DNA of 64,000 nucleotides from Gigaspora margarita (GCA_009809945.1 WTPW01000618.1:246693-310692), one strand, 5' to 3'; shown: positions 1-12,975, numbered from the stretch's first letter. Notes: generated by a model not told the origin, from the sequence alone. Numbers and translations: made by a program.

Positions 1-545
1 TTCATTTCTCTAAAGTAAGAGTCATGTTCTTGCGCATTCAGAAATTGCGAAAGCTAGATTAATGTTCTTGCAAAATGCCAAAAAAGTCATGAAGTGCCGA
101 AAAAGTCTGAGTTGGTTTTCTTGCAAAGTGCTAGGAAGTAAGGGTTCTTTTCTTCCAAAGTGCTAAAATAAAATAAATTAAAAAGACAAATTAAAAAAAA
201 TATGTCAAACAAAAAAATAAATAAAGTCCTAACAAAACCTTTATTTCTTTAAAGAAGCATTTTTGGAAATGCCGGAGAAGGTAGTTGTATTCTTGCAAAG
301 TATCAGAAGTTTGGGTTGGCTTGCGCAAGGTTTTGAAAAGTTGTTTGTCTTCTTGCAAAGGTGTTCTTGTAAAGTGCTAAAATAAAAATAAAATAAAAAA
401 TAAATAAATAAAAAAAAATAAAAAAGCAAAATGAAAACAAAAAAATTGAAATGAAAACAAAAAACGAAATGAAAGCAAAAAGCGAAAAAAAAACAAAATA
501 GAAGATCTAATTATAAACAAAAGATCTAATCTGATCTTGTAGTAC
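1..545 (-). repeat. A-rich dispersed repeat, left part
   Basis: A/AAATA-rich DNA carries repeated short blocks of the type TCTTGCAAAGTGC. Read on the minus strand it matches the element copies at 10728-12975 and 53548-55490. It ends in GATCTTGTAGTAC, where the 2.3 kb element starts, and resumes at 2856. Small ORFs across it are low-complexity and I do not regard them as genes. Confidence 0.7.
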
Positions 546-2848
546 CTAGGGGTTAGTAAAATAAATGGGGGGACAACTCAATATTACACGAGTAGATAAT
601 CGATCTCCAAAACTGTCACGATATAAACTTTACTTAGTTTTATATACACAAATTTATATAATCCTGTAATCGCTTCCAAAAAATTTTAATAAAAATTTCA
701 GCTATTTGAATACAGATTTTTTTCTGAAATCTGGAATGAATAAAGGCTGGTAACTAGCTTCATAAAAGCTTAGCACTAGTTTTCTACGTTCTTAAAAATT
801 GAATCATATACTTCCTATAACATGGCCTAGATTAAAAAACGTTAGCAAAAATATGTACTTGGATCAGAGAATATTAAAAAGCACCGTACCATGTAAAGCC
901 ACTTAACTGCTCTGAACCTTAAAATGAATAACCTTGGATCTGGGAGGTGCTAAAAGGAATGAATATAAGGCATTTACTTATAATTCAGGCACTTGCATAT
1001 AATCGAGAAGGAGCTGAAAACGATGGACATGTGTAAGACCAAAGTTAAAGTAGGGCTAAGGTTAAGGTGATGCTGCTTGTTTTACTAGCAATTATTTTAC
1101 TGACAGCTTATTTATTGAATTCACATAGGGTCAAGGTTAACATTTGATTAGTTGCAAGTACATATTATGTTGGCTAAATGAGCTATTAGTGAATGATTGT
1201 TGGTAAAGTAAAGCTGAACCAACGTAAGGCAATCACTTATCAATAAATGAAATTCAATTCAAACTTTTTCAATAGTTCAAATGGCGAGACAAAGGACTTG
1301 AAGGTCTAACAGTGTGTCAAGATTCAAGTTATGATCGAATGAACTTAGCATTGAATTATCGAGCCTACTATGCACATTTATGATTTAATTTTTTTTATTT
1401 TTTTTAAAAAAAATATACATTAAATTTTACATAATAAATTACTTATGAAATTTTTATGTTGCTTTGTGAATGAATGAGCTCGATCCATAATTGCTATTTT
1501 ACTGGTTTAACAAGAGCATTATTTTTATATTTTTTATCTAAGGGCTATTAATAGCACCACTACAAATGATGACTTCTCCTTTTGGAGCAATAAAAGCCTC
1601 ACGTACAGTACTATTGCAAAAATATCTTATGCTAGTTGCAATATTTTCTTTTTTATTTCTTCATCCCAAATAATTTCTAATATGTGAGCATATGATCTAA
1701 CATCTACAGCAACAACATTTCCAAAGTCATTTAGTTCTGACCTGGATAAAATTCAACTTTTTTTAATGCATCTCTGAAATATACATCAGCCAAAGAACAT
1801 CTTTTTTCCTTTTCATTGGTAGTCTATACATGTAATTTAATTAACTTATTAAAATTATAAATAACTTTGGTTCGTAGTTTAGAAAAATTATATGTATAGC
1901 TTATTATTTTTTTTAGAAACCTGGTATCTTCCAACACTATTTTGTCTTTCACCGTTAAAATCATTATTATAAGAAATTCCAAGGTTTTTTGCAGCATCAA
2001 TTAAATCTGACATAATATTGTATAACCCATTTTGAGGGTCTTGCACATAAAGTAAACCATTAAATCCATGAATTTTTTTTTAAATTTCTCATCTGGATTC
2101 TCTCGTAAATTGTTCTCTATTGCTTTGAATGCTTTTTTAAAAATATATATATATATAAATAAAAACATATACATAAGTTTATAAGTTACTGTATATTTTC
2201 GAATAAAGTAATTTGAATAAATTGAAATAGAAGTACCTTCTAAACAATAATCCCAATTCCAAATTTTATATTCAGGACCTTGAGCTGCCCAATCATTGTA
2301 CTGTTATGCTTGACCTCACCTAAAACAAAAAATCCAAATTGTATTAAAACAAAAATATGAAATTTATATAACAAAGAAATAAGGTTGCGAAACTTGCCTA
2401 TAAACTATTCCATTTAAAGAGCTACATCCTCCCCAAACCTTTCTGTGTGGATAATGAATTCCCTTTTTTACTGTCAGTTATTTAATTGAATTTACATGAC
2501 TTTTTATTTTTTGCTCCTGAGTTGCTAGAGGTTTAAAACGATATATATTGGTTAATAAATCAGATTTTAATATTTGACAATTTCAATTATTTAGAGAAAT
2601 AATATTTGGTTTTTGCGAATACCAAAACAAACCTAATCTCTATACAAATTTACCAAACAACAGAATTCTAATGTGTCAGTAATGTGTCTTGAATCAGTGA
2701 GTAATCAATATAGCCAAAAGTTCTTTTACATAGCATCGTGAACATTTTTATTATACATTTATGAATGTTATACAAAATAATCACACATCATTTTTATTGG
2801 CTATATACTATAGTAAGTTGTCCCCCCATTTATTTTACTAACCCCTAG
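546..2848. mobile_element. 2.3 kb TIR transposon carrying captured gene fragment
   Basis: A perfect 33-bp terminal inverted repeat begins CTAGGGGTTAGTAAAATAAA at 546 and returns as its exact reverse complement at 2816-2848. The element is flanked by GTAGTAC at 539-545 and 2849-2855, a 7-bp target-site duplication. The empty site is visible: the nearby repeat at about 3075 reads GATCTTGTAGTACCG without the insert. The TIR resembles that of the 9.7 kb element at 8179-17857 (CTAGGG, a run of G, then ACAACT), so the two belong to one group. No transposase is visible inside. The interior holds a GMC oxidoreductase remnant, so this looks like a non-autonomous gene-capturing derivative. Confidence 0.9.
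1541..2474 (-). pseudogene. Captured GMC oxidoreductase (choline-dehydrogenase-like) fragment
   Basis: Conceptual minus-strand translation shows hallmarks of the FAD-dependent glucose-methanol-choline family in order. Block one, about 2474-2400, has KVWGGCSSLNGIVY, the family signature normally written GR-x-LGGSSxIN. Exon 2237-2320 reads QYNDWAAQGPEYKIWNWDY. Exon 1921-2131 contains NGLLYVQDPQNGLY and NLGISYNNDFNGERQ. Exon about 1545-1823 contains KEKRCSLADVYFRDALKK, VDVRSYAHILEI and GEVIICSGAINSP. Between the blocks lie AT-rich stretches with GT/AG-like ends (2132-2236, 1824-1920; about 2321-2396 may be GC-AG), so the capture was at DNA level with introns kept. In-frame stops (a TGA where R is expected, a TAA where Y is expected) and frameshifts break it. 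The N-terminal dinucleotide-binding glycine motif and the C-terminal catalytic His region are not seen. It is truncated and non-functional as a GMC enzyme. Confidence 0.85.
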
Positions 2849-3150
2849 GTAGTACAGAATTTGAACATCATTGAACTATTTCAAAAAATTAGTCCAACGC
2901 AATCCAGGTTACAGATTGGGTTGGTTTGCACAAGGTTTCAAAAAGTTTGTTTGTTTTCTTGCAAAGGTGTTTTTGTAAAGTGGCAAAATAAAAATAAAAT
3001 AAAAATAAATAAAATGAAAACAAAAAAAATAAAATAAAACAAAGAAACGAAATGAAAACAAAAAAGCGAATCTGATCTTGTAGTACCGAATTCGAACTAT
3101 TTCAAATAATTAGTCCAATGCGTGATCCAGGTTATACTGATCTACTAATC
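2849..3150 (-). repeat. A-rich dispersed repeat, right part
   Basis: This continues the repeat interrupted at 546. It again contains TTTCTTGCAAAGGTG blocks and a second GATCTTGTAGTAC stretch, then the TAGTCCAATGCGTGATCCAGG segment, which is shared in inverted form with about 10920 and 53750. Confidence 0.65.
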
Positions 3151-3830
3151 CTAGCTTGGTTTAAAGAGGATCGAAATATTTTGTTATAATTTTCAAAATT
3201 TCTAATGAAATATATTGAAATTTTGATATTTGAAATATTTCATTATATATTACGAAATATTTTGCTTATACTACAGTTCGTAAAATCTTATGTAATATTA
3301 TGCTATTATAAATTTGCTAATGAAAATCTTTGGAATTATAAGTAAAAAGGATTGTGAAATCTTGAAATCCTCATAGCTTGACCCACGAGTTGATCACGGG
3401 TTGACCCACAGGTTGATCCATCTGTTTCTAACCAGGTTGCCAGATACACAACTTGGGTCACCCATCCACCTGCGGGTTACCCAGGTGGCAGTCACTTGGG
3501 GCAAAATACTAGTTCCAGAACAGTTTTTAACTGGACTTAGAACTGTACCCAACACTGGCCATAATGTTCGTGCCATCTTTACTATACCATTCTGTAAAAG
3601 GTTTCTGTATATACTACATGTTCTATGCCATTTCGAGCATTCTTAATACCAATCCATATCACCACCTGTACCACTTTTCTTACAGGGCTGAAAGTTAAGG
3701 TAATATTTTTTAAAATATCAATCTGCTTAATTTTTGTTGATGGCACCCAAATACTATTGCCAAAGTATAAATATTAAATATCTAAAGATTATATTTTGTA
3801 TATCATATCAAATTTACATAGTAATGATAT
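3151..3830. mobile_element. 3' part of a TA-type MITE (CCCTGTAAG family)
   Basis: The GC-richer island at about 3370-3686 ends CCACTTTTCTTACAGGGCTG. Its last about 150 bases match the right half of the complete copy at 38202-38856 (GTGCCAT...ACTGTACCATTCTG, TTTCGAGCATTC). No matching left TIR is present, so it is truncated. The rest of this interval is AT-rich and holds nothing recognisable. The two overlapping ORFs at about 3394-3646 lie inside the repeat. Confidence 0.6.
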
Positions 3831-3947
3831 ATTTAAAATTTACAAATTTTGATCATAGACAGTTATATGAATAAATAATATAATATCTGATATAATGAAT
3901 CAAACAATAAATTTAAAATTTACAAATTTTGATTATAGATGGTTATA
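3831..3947. repeat. Local ~80-bp tandem duplication
   Basis: A unit containing AATTTACAAATTTTGATCAT, a GTTATATGAATAAATAATAT stretch and AATGAATCAAACAATAA occurs at about 3831-3913 and again from 3911. The second copy is interrupted at its TATATA by the MITE at 3948-4565 and continues at 4566. The first unit therefore gives the empty site of that MITE. Confidence 0.7.
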
Positions 3948-4565
3948 TAGTCTGGTGCAAAAAGATTTGTACCTCAAATAGCTCAGATTAAAATATTTTT
4001 TGTACTAATTAATTTTTAATTTTTTTTAATTTATTATAATCATTAGGTTATTGGATTAATAAAATAAAATTATTTTGATTATTTTATTGATAAAATAAAA
4101 AAATTTATTAATAGTAACTTTTTTAAAAATATTTACTATATAATTTACTATAGTAATTTATATATACACTTAAATAGTAAAAAAATTAAATAATCAAGCT
4201 TTAAAGTATAATTTCATCACAACTAGTAATTCAATTTTGCTCAAATTTTAACCATATCTTTATCATATGCACATCAATGCACTTGCATAGTACAAGCTTA
4301 TACAGCTGCATATTGGTTACAAAATCAGTTAAAATATCTTTTTTTCAAAAAAAAACTTTCATTTTTTTCAAATACAGTGAATTGTACATGCTTAATTATT
4401 AAAATAAAACAATGTTAAACCAATAAAAATTATATAATAAGTTAGATTAAAACCTATTTTATTTGATATTAAAAAGTTTTAATAATTAATCAGAAATATA
4501 AAAACTTTTACTTAGAGTCAATTTTATGAAATTTTTTGAGATACAAATCTTTTTGCACCAGACCA
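3948..4565. mobile_element. Tc1/mariner-like MITE, ~618 bp
   Basis: Ends read TAGTCTGGTGCAAAAAGATT and, inverted, TGGTCTGGTGCAAAAAGATT, flanked by TA on each side. The interior has no ORF. It matches, in inverted orientation, the disrupted copy at 7902-19161 and serves as the reference for the insertions in that copy. TA duplication and short TIRs are typical of Tc1/mariner-derived MITEs; no transposase confirms the family. Confidence 0.85.
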
Positions 4566-4875
4566 TATAAATAAATAATATCTGATATAATGAATTAAAC
4601 AATAACAATAAATTATAAATTTCAATTAATGTTAAGCATTAATTTTTTACAAATTAAATTCTAATCTATATTAAATATTGAAAACAAGTGCCTGATATAA
4701 ACAAGTAATAAGTAAAATGAAATTTTTGCTATTAACAACAAAAATGCAAAAAATACAAATGGTTCAATAGATTAAAAAAAAATCAAATTTTGGTTTAATT
4801 AACAATTATACAATTGCAGCTATCAGAATAAATCAATTTGCGAAGTGGAATATAAAAACAAACAAAATTCATTAT

Positions 4876-5047
4876 ACAATCATTCCTTTCTAAGTGCACC
4901 CTTTATTTCTGCATATTTTCAATAAATGCACAATCAAAATTCTGGCCAAAGTATATACTTGATCTCTATAAATGCATTTTTCTTTATTCTCTTAATGCAC
5001 GTTGTTATAGTGTGGTTCTAAGAGAATGCACTTAGAAAGGTTGACTG
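4876..5047. mobile_element. Pogo-like MITE, 172 bp
   Basis: The left end is CAATCATTCCTTTCTAAGTG and the inverted right end is CAGTCAACCTTTCTAAGTGC, with TA at 4874-4875 and 5048-5049. It is related to the CAGTnnACCTTnTATAAGTGC elements at 29443-29654 and around 32440-33030. Confidence 0.8.
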
Positions 5048-5647
5048 TAATGCTTTTTTGACAAAAAAAATTAAAACTGAACAACGTGAATGTACACTTA
5101 CTTACCATAAAATGATGAATTAAGTGAACTAGAAAGAATTTAGAAGTTAAGAGATTGTACTTGCAAATGTATTAAAGGATTAGAAAGATTCTTGAAGTTA
5201 AGAAGTTTACTTGTATTATATATAACATCCTATCTTGCTAAGGAGAAGATAGAAATCAAATCTACCAAAAGTATTAGTTATATTAATCAGGTGGTGGGAA
5301 GCAGTGTTGGAATTAAGAAAACTATATAACAATTTTTGTAAACATATTTTTTTATCATGTTCACATTAAATAAACTAATAAAATTCTATTAATTAGATAA
5401 AAATTATTTACGTTTACAAATATGAACATTAAATAAAAAAAATTTTTTTGATATTTTTTAAAAATTTATGGCACTATAAACACTGTAAATCTATAATTTC
5501 CAATATTGGAGAAAATGCTCATAGAAGGACTTTAATCAAACTGGCTAATGCAAATCAATTGCCTTGGTAACTTATTTAATTACCAGTTCAGATAAGATCA
5601 GCACTATAGCTATATTATACTATATTTGGAATTGGAGATAAACAAAT
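5048..5647. other. AT-rich interval, no gene seen
   Basis: I see only AT-rich DNA with short imperfect repeats and no sustained coding signal on either strand. Confidence 0.5.
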
Positions 5648-5891
5648 GGGCTTGGTGCTGCTAAAAGGGGATAAATTGACAATTTTTCAAAAATATTTTT
5701 TTTTGTACAAATCAATTTAAAATAAAATCTGGAACATTTTTTGTATAAAACACAAAAGCAGTTATATTAATAAATTTTATAGTATAGCTCTTCAAGTTTG
5801 TATTTCTTATAATTTATTATATATTTATAATATAAAAATTGATTTTCTGAAGATCTTTTGTTGATTTACCCCTTTTTGCAGCACCAAGTCC
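5648..5891. mobile_element. MITE, 244 bp (GGGCTTGGTGCTGC ends)
   Basis: The left end GGGCTTGGTGCTGCTAAAAG pairs with the inverted right end GGACTTGGTGCTGCAAAAAG. AAAT on both sides may be a 4-bp target duplication. There is no ORF and I did not recognise the superfamily. Confidence 0.75.
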
Positions 5892-7564
5892 AAATATATA
5901 AACAATATATTAGTAAATCTGGTAAAGACCCTTATGAAAATTTTTTTGTACTAAGTAAATATTATTTTTGGCTCTAAGTAAAGTTGTAGAGCAGGTTCTT
6001 GTTCATCTACTGCCAAATTTCATTAAAATTAGACTTGTAAATAAGAAGATGTGAGTAAAAACGTCTTTAAAATTCTTTAAATTATATAAAAATTTTATAT
6101 ATACAGGTCTGATTCAGATTTTATGCTACCTTGTTTATATATTTGTTTTGCCCTAATTCTAATATAGAAATATTGATAATCTTTTCTGAATTGGCAATTA
6201 AGTACTTTTTGAGAATATAATATTGACTAATATAAAATTACTATAAAAATCATTTCTAACTTTGAATAAATGCCTATATTCAATGTATAAAATTATCAAA
6301 AATAATCAGTAACTTAAGACCTTCACTTATAAGTAAAGATTTCATTATTCACTTTTTTATCATTTTTTTGATTTATACTAGGAACGAAGTATAAAGTATG
6401 TAGAGTATATAGTAGTTTAATAGCAAATGAAATAGTGTGTACAATTTTTAGTTCTTATTGGATAACTTGATTTCTATATTTATACACAATATAAGGTTTT
6501 AATACATTGACATTATTATTTTGCATAATGATAAGTTTAAAATTATTTGTAATAGGTGCTTTTTTAATCACGTTTCTACTAATATTATTTATATTAATTA
6601 ATCAATTCATGTATTTGTATATTTTATGAAAAGCTTAAATTTTTTCTTAAAATAGTATTCTTGCAAAATGCACCTGCTAATGCACTGCCACCTTCTAATC
6701 CACACTTTTTTATAATATAACTAAACTTTATATCATTTTATAAAATTAATAAATCTTCAATATAACCTCAATATTTTAGTTGATAAATTTAACTTAATTG
6801 TACATATATTTTTTTATATATTTATTGTTGTTTATGCTAAGCAATAGATTAAACTGGTGTCATATTGAAATCCTCACTATAGCTACATTAGGCATCATAA
6901 AGTATCAGTGCATATAAAGATTGACATGCATTAATAAATTATAATAAATCTATTAATTAAAAAAGTATTAAAATAGAATAATTAGCTTAGACCCTTTACT
7001 TACATTTGCATATTTAAACTCTTTGCTTTCATTTTTAATGAGAGACTTCACTCTCACCAAATTTTCTATTAATAAATATAACTACAACTAATTGTATTCT
7101 CATGTACGATCAGTTGTTGCCTCTTTTACCTAAGCCTATAAACCTCTTTGATAAGTTATGTAATTGATACTATATTGATTTACTATATAACTAGGTTTGT
7201 AGTCTTCAGACTCCAAACATTTTGTCTCTTAAAATTGATTAAAAGGTGAATTTTAGGTGTGATACTGTATAAAAGTTTCAAAAAATTAGGTTTAGGTAAG
7301 TGAAAAAAAGTGTATAATGGTTTTGAAAATGTATTATTATATAATGCATTCTTTTTTACTTGAAATTAAAAATTTCTTTTAAAAAAAGCGTACCATTAAC
7401 AACTTTTTTACAAAAAAAAGAAATGCAACTTGTAAAAGTCATAGCAATTTTAATGCTAATCTCAAATTGACAACTATTACTTCTTTCTGGGTATTTGTAA
7501 AATAAAATATTAAATAATAAAAATTTATTATTATTAAAATAAGGGTTAATTAATTTGTAACTGC
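5892..7564. other. AT-rich interval, no gene seen
   Basis: This is long AT-rich DNA without open coding blocks. Around 5955-6000 it carries ACTAAGTAAA and CTAAGTAAAGTTGT, the motif also present in the palindromic elements elsewhere in the window. Nothing else is recognisable. Confidence 0.5.
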
Positions 7565-7863
7565 ATTACAGTAACCACACCTAATCAGCCAATCAAATTC
7601 AAGATCAGATGTAATGTTACATATTTGGAAAGCTTCTAACTCAAAATTTTATATAGAAAACTACTTTTCAGGTTCTAGCAAAAAAATTTCTTGCTAAATT
7701 TTAATAAAACTATGGCCTTCTCTAACTTTCAAGCCTTACACTAACCCTATCCTTAATTATATTTTGATATAATTATTGATTACACAATTTTTGAATAATG
7801 TTGATCATGTGATACCTGGTAATATTATTTATAATTATAAAATTTATCTGTAATCTACAGTTA
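7565..7863. repeat. MITE-like repeat with shared core
   Basis: Starts near CAATCAAATTCAAGATCAGA and holds a core with AAAATTTCTTGCTAAATTTT followed by a CCTTACACTAACCCTA stretch. The same core recurs at about 22890-23290, 26690-26790, 27560-27660, 35400-35540 and 41990-42070. The ends are poorly defined here. Confidence 0.55.
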
Positions 7864-10727
7864 CAAAACAATTAATCCTTAAAATAATATATATATATAT
7901 ATAGTCCAATGCAAAAAGATTTGTACTTTAAAAAAATTCATAACTTGACTCTAAGTAAAAGTTTTTATATCTTTGATTAATTATTAAAAATTTTTAATAT
8001 CAAATAAGATAGGTTTTAATCTAACTTGTTATATTATTTTTATTGGTTTAATATTGTTTTATTTTAATAAATAATTATGTATAATTTGCTGTAAAAACAA
8101 AAAATAAAAATAAACTTTTTTAAAAAAAATATTTTAAATAATTTTGCAGCCAATATGCAGTTGTATAAGCTTGTACTTCTAGGGAATAGTCAATTAATAG
8201 GGGAACAACTCTATGGTTACACAAGTTTAATAATAGTAAAATAATTGTCATTTCATATTTTATATATAAATTATATATACCTCAATCAAACACGTCAAAG
8301 TTTTAATAATAAGTTTTTTTGAATAATTATGCCTGCTAAGATATGGTTTTTTTCAAAACTCGGGACATGTATATGTAAGTATTTAACTATATAAAAGTCT
8401 TGTATTCATTTTATTTATTGTTAAAAACTGGATCACACATCATGCTTATCATACTCAATTTTATTATAAAGGAAATGGGAGGAATAAAGGTAAGATATCA
8501 GTATATATGACTCAAATTAGAATATAAATACTTTGAAGATAGCATATACCTAATATAAAAAACTGATTATAATCGAATTTATAGGCTTGCTTCCAAATAA
8601 TCAGATGTGAGTTTTCTGAGTTTGAAGGGTTAATATCTTAGCAAAAAGAAATGTTCAGAAATAAGTAATTGTTAACAGTATGAAATCAGAATCGAAATAG
8701 ATGAACTTAAGTCATTAATTTATTGCCAAAAATCTGTTGAAACAGGTATATTTAAAATAATTGTGGTTGAAATAGATGGATATAAAGCATTTATTTATTA
8801 TCAAAAAAGAAATTATAATTAAATCATTATCAATATAGAATTAAAATTTAACAAGGCATTTACTTATTACAAAATTTGCTGATATGGGCATAATCAAATA
8901 GAGTATGATTTAAAAAGAATAATGTTAGATATCTTAAATATTAGAATTGGGATTTTAGAAAATTTATTTATATTGGGTACGTGCTATTAATTTATGGAAG
9001 TTTATTAGTTTGTATTTTTATATACAAGCATGACATAATATAATCGACTAATTTTTATGCTATTTTAGAAAAATAAAATTTTATCTGAAAAGACAATAAA
9101 TGAACCAGCAACTAAATATTCAAAATGCACAGAAGATCCAAAAGAAGCTTTACAACAACTTTATCAGCTTCATCCTGACCTTAATAGTCAAAGTGTCTGG
9201 TTTTTTCCAACACTCAAAAAATCTGCAGAAGGATGTATCTTGTATGAAAAATCAGAAAACCATGCTTATATTTATGACATGATTACACAAAGCCAATATT
9301 CATCTTTTTTTGCTTGGATAAAAGCACTTAGTAACAAACGCTTTTTAAAGAACAAAAAATCTGCTCTATCTACAATTTTTTTAAATCCTAGCTGTAGTGG
9401 AATAAGCATTGGAGAATAATTAAAGGAGACAACCATGTATCTTACTTCAAAAATGCTAAGATAATTACATTAATTTCTATTAAGATGCTTTAGCAATAAT
9501 AATATGTAATAATGCGGTGTTTGCAAGCATAACTCTAACAGGGGATAGAGAGTTTTTGCAGCTTATATTTTTTGATAAAAAAAATATGCAAAAAGAACTT
9601 CAAATTAAACAAGTTCATTACAGATGCTAAGAATCTATAGAATGTTCTATTTTTGTGAATGGATTTGAAGTTGATGATTATATTTTAAAAATAATTCTAT
9701 TAACACGAGAATCTCAACAATGAACAATATTGTTTCAATAATGCAATTTTGTAACAAATCATCTGTTTGTGTGGGGCAATATACCAAAGGTAAATTTAAT
9801 CATATGTTATTGAATTAATAATCCTTAATAACATTATTTATAATTTATTTAGGATTTGAACAGGTCTCTTACTTAAGAGGAACCATATATACTCTAATTG
9901 TTTAGGACCAAAAAATAACCATGGGATCGTAGCAAATCTGAAAAATAAAAGGGCTGATAATGAAGCTTACCGCAGGGTAGACTGTGCTTTTTTTGTATTT
10001 GATAGAGATATATGCGTAAATTGTAAAACATTATACAATACATTGTATAAAATTGAAAAATGACATATTGACAGTGTTCAAACTGTTAAAACGGCACATG
10101 CATCTAGAAAAATCTTAACAGAGCTTGCGAAAAGTATGTATTAGATTAAATCTTTTTTTTTTAGTAAGCTTATATATATACTAAGAATATTTTGTTTTAG
10201 ACAATTAAATCTCAGAAAAAATTGATTAGAGAGCTTCATGATCACTTAAAATTAAAGTTTGAAGCAGAAGAAGAGAATATATCAGAGCCATAGACTAATA
10301 TCATTTATAATATAGTTGACAAAGTTAAAAATAAAGAACATGAAGACATACCAAATATGATTTTAAAGGAGCTAATTCAGGTACAAAGTGAAAAACCAAA
10401 AGGAGTAAGGTATCATCCTATGTAAGTAGAAAAATTAATTGTTGTGTTTAATAAAAATTTACTAAATTTACTAAATATATTTTATAGGTTTATTAGATGG
10501 GCAGTATCAATTTATAGCAGAGGTCTGGCTGCATACAAAGCAAGGAAATCTATGATTAGATTGCCATCACTATCAACACTTAAAAGCTATATAAATGAGA
10601 CCAATCAATATACAGGTTGGCAAGACAAAGTGGTGAAGCGAATGATAGTTAATATGGAAGCAAATAATATGTGGGGATATGCACGATTAGGCTTTTTTCT
10701 CTACAATTCATTTAAAATACAACATCA

Positions 10728-12975
10728 GCAAATTTATAGTACCAAAATCTTTCGAAAGATCTTGCGGACCTGCAATATCTTTTGAAAGATTTTGCTAATG
10801 CAATTAATTTCGAAATATTTTGCAATATATTTCAAAATATTTTAGTATTCAAAATATTTTGAAATATTTTTCAAAACTATGTTAGACAAGTGAAACCAAG
10901 CTGGATTAGTAGATCTGCAACCTGGATCATACTGGTACCATGAGTGTATTGTTCAAAATGTTTCGTAATATTCGAATACAATTTACAAACTTTGTATTAC
11001 AAGATCAGATTGATCTGTTTATAGATCTTCAGTTTTTACATTGTTTTTTATTTATTTGTTTTGTTTTGTTTTTTTGGTTCATTTTGTTTTTTCTCTTTGC
11101 CTTATTTTTTTATCTTTTTTTTTATCTATTTTTTAATTTTTTTCTTTTTATTTCAGCACTTTACAAAAATACCAACATAACTTCTCTGGCTATTTGCAAG
11201 AAAACCTACAACTTTTTGCAACTTTGCAGGAATGCAGATTTGACTTTGCAAGCCAACTCAGATGACACTTTGCAAAAACACAACTATTGCTTCACAATTT
11301 CTAAATTGCCAAAAATGTTTTTTTAAAGAAATAGTTTTAGTTGAGTGCAAGACTTCACAAGGTTTCGCTATATTTTTTTTTGTTTAGCACTTTTTTGGTT
11401 TGTTTTTTTTTAAATTTTTTTTTATTAATTTAATTTATTCTGGCACTTTGCAAGAACACAACCCTTACTTTCTAGCACTTTCAAAAAAACCAACCCAGAC
11501 TATTTCAGCATTTGGCGAACATGAAAAATAGAGATTTAGGGCTTCCTTTTTTTCAGTTTTTGTTTTTTCATTTGTATTTTTTTTATTTTTTCACTTCTCT
11601 GCTATTTTTAAAAAGTATTAAAAAAGAGCAAAACGAAGATAATAGTCAAAACAAAAGAAATAGCTAAAACAAAACAAAAGTTAAAACAAAGAAATGAAAT
11701 AATAGCTAACTGTGGGATGAGCAAAAATAAGCATGTAGGGCTAGATTTTTATGAAATTATATGCAATGAAGTGCGAAAGTATTTTAAAATATATTTTCAT
11801 TTTCATTTTTTTCATTTTTTTTGGGTTCATTTTTTTTTATTTTTATTTTTTTTTATTCAGTTTGCTTATATTTTTTGTTTTTTTTTTATTTTTTATTTTT
11901 TTACTTTTACACTATTTTAGGAAGTATTTAAAAAAGAGCGAAATGAAAACGATAAAAAAAACAAAAGAAATAACCAAAGCAAAATGATAGTTAAAACAAA
12001 AAAGTAAAATAATAGCTAACTGTGGGGCAAGCAAAAATAAGTGTATAGAACTAGTTTTTTTGGAATTATATGCGATGAAGTGCAAAATTATTTTAAAATA
12101 CATTTCATTTTCATTTTTTCCTTTTTTTTGGATTTATTTTTTCGTCATTTTTTTTCATTTTTTTTTGTATAATAATATATAATAAAAATATAATATTGAA
12201 TAAAAATATATATTTAATTTAAAATAAATTTAAAATATAAGGCCATATAAAATTAATTTTTTGGTTCTCATAACATAAAAAAAAAAAATGACCCGACAGG
12301 CTGGACTTTTATTTAAAAATTTTTAAAATTTTTTAAATTATATAATTTAAATTTTAATTTTAAAAAATAATGACCCAGCATTATAGTATTAAATAAAGTA
12401 ATAACCTGCTCATCTGAACTTTATTTAAAAATTTTATATATAAAAAATTTTAAATTTTATAAAATTTTTTAAAAAATTTTTATGAAATCCCACCCAGCTA
12501 TTAAAACATATAAAAAAATTTTTCCAAAAAATTTTTAAAATATGACCCAGCCGGGTTATGAGAACCAAAAAATTAAGTTTATATGGCCTAATGTATAATA
12601 ATAAATAAAAAAATATAAAATTTTATATTAAATTGCTAAAACATGCAAAACCATTTGAAAATGTTGCAAAACTATGATTATGTGAATATGTATATTGTTT
12701 ATTGTGATAATATGTAAAATATTACCTCTTGCAATTCTGGAAAGAGAATAATTAGGTACAGGGTTGCATTGTTTTTATTTGCTCTATTTTGCAATATTTT
12801 ACAATATATTTTAAAATATTTCAAAATTTATTTTGAAATATTTTGAAAGAAATGCATACTGAAATCTTTCAAAAGATTGTGATTCTTTTGAAAGATTTCA
12901 CATCAATCGCGATTCTTTCAAAAGATTTTGGTATGCAATTTCTTTCAAAAGATTTCATATATTATTTTGCTAATA
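10728..12975 (+). mobile_element. A-rich TIR element inside the transposase gene
   Basis: It interrupts the transposase between FKIQ and the next exon. The left end is AGCAAATTTATAGTACCAAA and the inverted right end is TTAGCAAAATAATATATGAA. Both subterminal regions are packed with TCTTTCGAAAGAT-type palindromes (10755-10790, 12850-12955). The middle contains T-rich tracts and repeated GCACTTTGCAAGAACACAAC blocks. It is closely similar to 53548-55490. The 128-residue ORF at 10940-11326 is T-rich and is conserved only as part of the repeat. Confidence 0.75.
12241..12588. mobile_element. PIF/Harbinger-type MITE, 348 bp
   Basis: A 34-bp TIR with one mismatch begins GGCCATATAA and ends at TTGGTTCTCATAAC, mirrored at 12555-12588. 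TAA lies at 12238-12240 and 12589-12591. The sister repeat at 55098-55130 reads AAATATAATATATAATAATA with no insert and a single TAA at 55107-55109, giving the exact pre-insertion site. A 3-bp TWA duplication and GG..CC ends are typical of PIF/Harbinger. There is no ORF. Confidence 0.92.

Noticed and set aside
10940..11326. 128-residue ORF, similar to one at 53895-54221
   Set aside because: The proteins agree only because the two repeat copies agree. The N-terminal half is poly-T-derived Phe/Leu and the reading frame contains no known motif.
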